This document shows, piece after piece, positions 59,999 to 64,000 of a stretch of 64,000 bases of DNA. Position 1 is the first letter of the stretch. The number at the start of each line of letters is the position of its first letter. The stretch lies in assembly GCF_905475465.1 (NCBI RefSeq), contig NC_062238.1:4320501-4384500 (forward strand). The letters are read 5' to 3'. This stretch comes from Pieris napi (Eukaryota > Arthropoda > Insecta > Lepidoptera > Pieridae). The translations under genes were made by a program, and so were the position numbers. The notes beneath the pieces were generated by a model, which was not told where the DNA came from, searched no databases, and was given only the letters and a program-made list of their open reading frames with translations.

Positions 59999-61449
59999 AA
60001 AAAGGAATGTTCCGAATCTTACCGTTATCGTATCGATTTCTAAATTTAAAGGATGTCAGGCTTTAATAAACGTAAAAGGTCTATCTCTCTTAAGTCTATG
60101 GCAATCATCTGCAGTCGTCCGCCGGCGCCCACCGTGGGCAGCTAACCATTAATCACTACATTTCGCTGCACTATACTCCTATATCCTATTCTTATAGAGC
60201 TTAGGTAGTGTTCTTATGAGTCCAGCGTCTTAGACAAAGACGAAATTACATAGCTAACGTTTTGATATGATAAAGTATTATTTTAAAATTTTTAATTAAA
60301 AAAAAAATACCTTGCATTTTTGCAATTATTTATTATTTATTTATTAAGTTTCCGACACAAGTAGCTATTTACAATAGCTATCAAATTACTAAACTTCTAT
60401 GTAGAACAGGAGATTTATGTTAAAGATGTTTAATTATTGTTTGAATACTGTTCTTATATCGTAAGCTTTTAGTATTAATATAGATCATACATTATGATTT
60501 TATTTGTAATACATCGCATATCACATTGTAATATGTTTACGATATGCCATAACAACAGTATCAGGTATATAGTCAGTGTAGTAATCTGTATTTATAATCC
60601 CCAGACTAGTGATTTCCACGCTCATTAAAGTATCTCAATACAGCCAGGAAATACTGCCATATAAACCAAAATTTTAAAATTTGTTTTAGTTTCCTTTTTA
60701 TCCATTTTTTATTATTATTATTACTATTTAGGTTTGGGTAGTAAACATATTGCAAATACTGTTAATAAAAATCTCATCAAAAACTTTAGGTATAACTAAG
60801 TCTGGGAGGATTTGTACATAGTCTTAAAATTGTATTAAATAATTTAATTATTTACTTAAGTTTTATTGCTATTAACTGTAAATGTGTCTACTCAGTTTTG
60901 ACAAACTTTTATCACCACTATGCGAGGCCTCAAGACACAATTTTAACACAAGCATAATGCATGACATCAAAATATTCTTAAGTTTTGTTTTAACGATTTT
61001 CAGTATCTGTTATCAGTATACGTTTCTGTTCTTTTTCGTTACGGTTTAGGAATACCATATTTAACTTTACCCTTTAATAAGGCTTTCGCTGAGTCATAAT
61101 CGGTGGGGAATTAACATCGAACAGTAGCTAACGGTTGTACCGCCATATGGAAGCTTTGTAACGTCTACTTAATCTGCTTCTTTACTCTAGTCCAAACTCT
61201 AATCCTATATATACCAATATTCCGAGAGCAAAAATTTGATTTTAATTATTAGTTCATCATTGGAATGCTACACTATATTTAAGCAATATAGAGTCACTAT
61301 AAAAAAATGTAATGTTTTTGAGTCAAATAAAGTAATTTTTATAATTATAATTTATAATTAATGACAAAATTTAGAAAAAGTAACGGTCCAATTGTGTGAA
61401 GCCGCGATCGGCTGCCTGGAATAGACAACATTATTTTATTAATCTATAG

Positions 61450-61475
61450 CATAGGGCGGCGGGCCGCCCAAAAAG
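61450..61475. repeat. GC-rich inverted repeat beside minisatellite
   Basis: GGGCGGC-GG-GCCGCCC forms a 7-bp stem just before the 52-bp array. It may have helped start the array; this is speculation. Confidence 0.4.
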
Positions 61476-61479
61476 TTAA

Positions 61480-61844
61480 GTCGTCGCAGCCCATAGACAC
61501 CTATTTTAGTGATGCGTTGCCGGCCTTTGGGGTAAAAGCAGTCGTCACAGCCTATTTAAGTGGGTGCGTTGTCGGCCTTTGAGGTAAAATCGGTCGTCAC
61601 AACCAATTTTAGTGGATGCGTTGCCGGCGTTTGAGGTAAAATCAGTCGTCACAACCCATTGTAGTGGATGCGTTGCCGGCCTTGGAGGTAAAATTAGTCG
61701 TCACAGCCCATGTTAGTGGGTGCGTTGCCAGCCTTTGAGGTAAAATCAGCCGTCACAGGCCATTTTAGTGGGTGCGTTGCCGGCCTTTGAGGTGAAATCA
61801 GCCGTCACAGGCCATTTTAGTGAGTGCGTTGCTGGCCTTTGAGG
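61480..61844. repeat. 52-bp minisatellite, about 7 units
   Basis: Units begin GTCGTCACAG or GCCGTCACAGG at 61480, 61541, 61593, 61645, 61697, 61749 and 61801. Spacing is exactly 52 bp from the second on; the first unit has a 9-bp insertion. Each unit contains GTGCGTTGCCGGCCTTT, the reverse complement of the AAAGGCCGGCAACGCAC start of the retroposon tail found at 49.9 and 63.1 kb. The sequence right after the array (GAGGAAAGAGTATGGCTCTT) continues that retroposon. Confidence 0.9.
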
Positions 61845-62358
61845 AAAGAGTATGGCTCTTTAAAAAAACATTTTTTTAGAACTATGAAATACCACTTCGT
61901 ATCGTTACTAATGAAGAAAGACGGTTATATTCTAAATATTCAACTAACTATCACTGTAAAGGCAAACATAACACCTACCTACATAAAACTATATATATTT
62001 ATTTATATATATTATTTCATTCTATGTAGTTAAGATTATTACTGATTTTCTGTATTCTTTTTCTTGCTAATTTCTAATTGCGCGTTTCTAATTTCTGTTC
62101 TAATTTAATTGATATCTATCAATTAATTTATAAGTGATGTTTGTAAGATTTGTAACGTAACTCTTGTATTTTTAAGCATGTTGTTTTAGAACTTATAAAT
62201 AAATATTTAAAAAATACAATATAAAAATAATTATCATAATATCATAATAATAAGAACAGTTAACTTATTTATAATTGTTGTCAAAACTTATGGTCTAAAT
62301 ACTCACTCACGTTTTACCTTTAGGTAATTTAAACATTCAGCCACCTTCCTCTTGAAAG

Positions 62359-62534
62359 CGTAAAGGCCGATTTACATTATCTTAGTGTTTAGGAGAGTGC
62401 TTTAGGATAGTACTTTAGTTGAAACATGTAAACGCTACTTGCTTTAGTAAACGCTACCCTAAAGAACTTGCCTTTCAAGTTGTACTAAAGCACTCTCCTA
62501 AACACTAAGATGATGTAAATCGCCCTTTACACGC
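62359..62534. mobile_element. Foldback MITE with about 45-bp inverted ends
   Basis: The left arm (62359-62405: GCGTAAAGG, CGATTTACATTATCTTAGTG, TTTAGGAGAGTGCTTTAG) is matched by its complement at 62487-62534 with few mismatches. The middle is about 80 bp and itself contains related words (AACGCTAC, CTTTAG). No clear target duplication. No coding capacity. Confidence 0.8.
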
Positions 62535-63095
62535 TATTATACTCAGTATACCAGTAGATGATATGTAGAATATTAGTTATTTATCAAACTAAAGCTATTG
62601 CTATTTCACCACTCAAATAAAATCTGTGTTATTGTCACAAGTATCAAATCACACACTAGTAGCACTCACAAAAGCCCTTACACTTCTCAAAAGAATCTCG
62701 CATCCTCTATTTCATACAAATTATACCTAAAAACTTTGTTTAAAAACGTTGTTTTAAATTAGTCTTGCATTACAAAAACCCCATTATTTTACAAAACACA
62801 AAACCGTTTACAAAATAAGATAAGCTTCTGCATGTTGCAAATTGTAAAAGTTGATTTATGACGACGAAAATTAACCCTTTTGCGAATACTGTTACAATTA
62901 TACTAGTTTTTGTATAATTTATGGGGCGTATTGGTGGTCTTTGGTAGCCATTTTGGCAAGTCATCGGTCTTTGTAGGTCAGTTATTGAACCTTCTGTATA
63001 ACAGTAGAACAGTATGTAGGTACCGCATGAGTTTCCCAAAGTTAAATCAGTGCAAAATTATTTTGTATGCAGAAAATTATATAACAGATATTTAT

Positions 63096-63217
63096 GGAAT
63101 AAAGAGTAATGTTCCTAAAAGGCCGGCAACGCACTCGTGAGCCCTCCGGCATTGTGAGTGTCCATGGGTAGCGGTATCACTTAACATGAGCCTCCTACCC
63201 GTTTCTATATAATTTTA
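63096..63217 (+). mobile_element. Retroposon tail (GGCCGGCAACGCAC family)
   Basis: TAAAAGGCCGGCAACGCACT, CGTGAGCCCTCCGGCATTGT, GAGTGTCCATGGGTAGCGGT, ATCACTTAACATGAGCC and CTACCCGTTTC, then an A-rich end. Only 1.25 kb from the minisatellite built from the same sequence. Confidence 0.7.
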
Positions 63218-64000
63218 AAAAAATGTCCTATAAATATTGATATTGATATTTGACAATTCGATTCGTAACTTTTTTATATTATTGCGAATTAACAAAGTAT
63301 TTTGAATAATATTGCGAATAAAGTAAACTATTTTCCATGTTTCATTTGTACAAGAGCTCTAAATAGGTATATTCAACGACATACACACTAAAATTAGTAC
63401 ATAAGTAAAATAAGGTAAAAAACTTTATATTTCTATATAATATAATACCTGTCAAAACAGCAAAAAAATTGTTTGAGAACCGCTGCCGTAACTCCTGGCA
63501 TTTTTGACAATAGCCGCTAATGATCGTCTTAGCATTCAAATCACCCACGCACGCCTTTGTCTCCTTAAAGTCGAACTTTTTCGTTCGCAAAGCTATTTTT
63601 CAAGCAGCAAGATACAGAACGCACGCAATGATTGAAGGATGTAGGTCAACGGGTTGCCTCTTGAATGAATCGTACGCACCTACGTAATGAGTTTAATCAA
63701 CTCGTCAAAGCGAGTATGAAACTACTTTGTATTTTAAATTTAGAACAATGCCATTTTAGAAAACCCATTTTAAATTTAGAACTTGATTAGCAATATTTTA
63801 GTACGTTAATGAGACTATGAATATATGATTATAAACCAATCATAATCAAAGAAAACGTGTCATTATTCCGTGTTATATACCTGTGTAAATACTATACATA
63901 TATAGCTATATATACTTGGCATGAAATTATATCTGTCAGTAATTTTTATAACGTCGACTTACTCTTCATATTATGTATCTTGAAGTAATCGTGAAAAATA
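63218..64000. other. Intergenic end of window, no gene seen
   Basis: AT-rich, with a less AT-rich patch at 63480-63690. The 82-residue minus-strand ORF at 63342-63590 has no recognisable domain. Dfd, expected next in this direction, is not reached. Confidence 0.5.

Noticed and set aside
61480..61844. CRISPR-like array
   Set aside because: Units are repeated head to tail without unique spacers and derive from a retroposon; the genome is eukaryotic.
62359..62534. A third microRNA precursor
   Set aside because: Arms too long and too perfect over 45 bp, with a mobile-element layout; no known miRNA matches.
1..64000. Presence of ftz, Antp, Dfd or another homeobox
   Set aside because: Apart from the Scr exon I found no WFQNRR-type frame on either strand.

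Overview
The window is arthropod nuclear DNA, almost certainly from a moth or butterfly. It covers the Sex combs reduced (Scr) part of a Hox cluster. Evidence for Lepidoptera: a very AT-rich background, many tRNA-derived SINEs and LINE tails of lepidopteran type, two short non-autonomous Helitrons with the usual lepidopteran ends, and Hox proteins and Hox microRNAs of insect type. The species cannot be named from what I can see.

Layout, all on the + strand unless stated. 1-2039: upstream flank, ending in a good splice acceptor. 2040-2946: first coding exon of Scr, with two short upstream ORFs. 2947-30376: one 27.4-kb intron holding SINEs, a Helitron, LINE scraps and a Harbinger-like element. 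30377-30681: homeobox exon. 30682 to about 32.6 kb: 3' UTR, with an almost fully complementary miR-10-5p site at 31169-31191. 33.3-34.9 kb: a retroposon patch. 35-56 kb: long intergenic stretch with few recognised repeats, several promoter-like islands with strong splice donors, and two Hox microRNAs, mir-10 (50298-50372) and mir-993 (52273-52356). 56-64 kb: a second retroposon-rich patch with a duplicated MITE, a foldback element and a 52-bp minisatellite.

Together, the window encodes a Hox transcription factor and a microRNA that very likely represses it. All three named loci lie on the same strand, in the usual insect order going from Antp towards Dfd. Neither ftz nor Antp (expected to the left) nor Dfd (expected to the right) is inside the window. 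The points most worth a second look are the miR-10/Scr site, the close pairing of mir-10 and mir-993, the chain of unannotated promoter/exon-like islands between Scr and mir-10, CTCF-like sites at 35.7-36.1 kb, and a minisatellite grown out of a retroposon tail.
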